From Crambe crambe (Eukaryota; Porifera; Demospongiae; Poecilosclerida; Crambeidae): a stretch of DNA of 64,000 bases. Made by a program: the position numbers and the translations under genes. The stretch is from contig OZ004582.1 in NCBI GenBank assembly GCA_963924555.1, positions 8,589,927-8,653,926 of the forward strand, read 5' to 3'. The notes beneath the pieces are model-generated. The model was not told the DNA's origin. It did not search any database and saw only the letters and a list, made by a program, of their open reading frames with translations. Positions 62,503 to 64,000 of the stretch are shown here, one piece after another (within the stretch, counting starts at the first letter, position 1; the number at the start of each line of letters is the position of its first letter).

Positions 62503-64000
62503 ATGGCTGAGAATACCATCAAGAAACTCTAGGAACAGCTGAATTGTGCCATCTGTCTGGACACCTATACTGACCCTAAGCTTCTCCAGTGCTTCCATAT
62601 CTACTGCAGGCAATGCCTTGTGAAACTTGTGGTCAGAGATCAGCAGGGACAACTCATCCTGACTTGCCCAAGCTGTCGTCAGGTCACACCTGTTCCAGCC
62701 GATGGAGTGGCAGGTCTCCAGTCGGCATTTCAAGTCAACCACCTCTTAAAGATCTTGGAAGAGTACAAGAAGGCTAAAGATACAGCAGCCAGTCAGAGGG
62801 GGCAAAGAGTGTCGTGACACTCCCCATTCCATCGAAGAAGGTCATCGCAAACTGTATTGAACACACAGACAAAGAACGAGAGCTTTACTGTGAGACGTGT
62901 AGTGACCTGATTTGTATAAAATGTGCCATTAAAGGGGGCAAGCATCATAATCACGACCACTATTTGTTGGATGAGGCATTCAAGAGGTACAAGGGAGAAA
63001 TTGCACCATCACTTGAGCCACTGGAAGGGAAACTGGTGGCTGTCAAGAAAGCTCTGGTACAATTAGGTAAGCGTTGTGAGGAGATATCTGACCACCGAAT
63101 GGCCATTGAAGCCAACATACACAACACCATTGGACGACTCCACGAAACCCTCGATGTTAGGAAGACGGAGCTTATCAGCCAGCTACACAAAATGACTCAA
63201 AGAAAGTTGAAAGAGCTTGCCATCCAGAAGGACCAGATGGAGACCATCCTAGCACAGCTGAGCAGCTGTCTGGACTTTGTCGGGGAAAGCTTGAAGACGG
63301 GCAATCAGGGAGAAGTGCTGATGATGAAGACGAATATTGTGAAAAAAGTGAAGGAACTGACCTCACCTTTCCAACCAGGTGTACTTGAGCCTAATGAAAA
63401 AGTTGATATGAAGTTTTTAGTTCTGCAAGATCTGATTGCAGAGTGTCAAAACTATGGACAAATTCTCTCACCAGGGTCACCTGATCCATCAAAATGCCGG
63501 GCCACAGGTAAGGGTTTGGAGGTAGCAGTGGTTGGAGAGAAGTCTACTGCTGTCATGCAAGCTGTTAACTTTGATGGCAAGTCGTGTGTGAAGTTGATCA
63601 GTTTGTTGCAGTGTGAGCTTGTGTCTTTGATAACAGGTGCCACTGAGAGAGGCAATGTTGAACACAAAGGACAGAACCGATACGAGATCAGTTACTGCCC
63701 CACCATCAAGGGGAAGCACCAGCTACACATCAAAGTTGAGGACACACACATCAGAGGAAGTCCATTTAGTGTAAGGGTGAAATTGCCAGTTGAGAAGCTA
63801 GGAACTCCTATTCTGACTATTGATGGGATGATTGGACAAAGGGGAACCAGAAGGAGGAGATGGTGGCTACGGAGTCTAGTTGTGTCTCAGTGTTTAGTCC
63901 CAGTGGTAAGAAGCTTCGATCATTTGGCTCTTGTGTCTCTGGACAAGGACAGTTTTCTCACCCTTGGGGAGTGGCAGTGGATGGTAAGGGCAATATTCTT
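62503..64000 (+). pseudogene. Decayed TRIM-NHL copy, runs off the window
   Basis: It aligns throughout with the TRIM gene at 56127. The start MAENTIKKL is followed by a TAG stop at 62530-62532 (codon 10), where the intact copy has Glu. A second lesion near 62795-62800 (CAGTCAGAGGGGGC against CAGTCAGGAGAGGGC) shifts frame after KDTAASQ. From about 62822 the B-box, coiled coil and filamin repeat are again open in one frame (CIEHTDKERELYCETC through HIRGSPFSVRVKLPV), then another deletion near 63840-63860 breaks the first NHL repeat. The long open stretch suggests fairly recent death, or a residual transcript. Confidence 0.85.

Overview
This window is eukaryotic nuclear DNA, almost certainly from an early-branching animal; I infer a demosponge close to Amphimedon queenslandica. 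The reasons are compact AT-rich genes with many short introns (several of 55-100 bases), closely spaced divergent gene pairs, and a gene set that is clearly metazoan: MICAL, TRIM-NHL, SLC2A13-type transporters, eIF3m, an STYXL1-like pseudophosphatase and an expanded AIG1/GIMAP-like GTPase family. The species is an inference. No tRNA, rRNA, CRISPR array or bacterial operon was seen. Splice sites for the multi-exon genes were assigned by eye from GT/AG borders, reading phase and remembered family alignments.

Region 1 (1-17,600) is a cluster of eleven AIG1/GIMAP-like GTPase genes. A four-gene block (A-, B-, C+, D-) is present twice in tandem, at about 2,260-8,640 and 8,690-15,590. The second copy of A, the second copy of C and the first copy of D are frameshifted, so each block keeps a different intact subset. 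An extra pair lies at the left edge, and a two-headed 631-residue member at 15,703-17,598. Most members end in a Gly/Ala-rich hydrophobic tail. The second block carries two insertions: about 1 kb with a perfect 48-base hairpin in the B/C promoter, and a 153-base element with 13-base target duplications and a hammerhead-like core.

Region 2 (17,800-27,000) holds housekeeping and transport genes, all on the minus strand: a two-exon carbonyl-reductase-type SDR, a complete ten-exon eIF3m, and two tandem four-exon copies of an SLC2A13/HMIT-like sugar or inositol transporter.

Region 3 (27,000-36,000) has three intronless type II membrane proteins that look glycosyltransferase-like, a 1.4-kb nested foldback element, and an STYXL1-like rhodanese plus pseudophosphatase gene. 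Region 4 (36,000-41,200) appears empty of genes. Region 5 (41,194-51,638) is a 21-exon MICAL (FAD monooxygenase, CH, LIM, proline-rich, bMERB) in which several introns contain extra copies of the upstream exon end and splice donor.

Region 6 (52,000-64,000) has a small T5orf172/GIY-YIG-like gene divergent from a four-transmembrane protein with innexin/pannexin/LRRC8-like architecture, an intact single-exon TRIM-NHL gene, an unrecognised six-exon gene, a group of MITE-like elements, and a decayed second TRIM-NHL copy running off the right edge. Many promoters carry a GCGCATGCGC-type palindrome matching the NRF-1 consensus.
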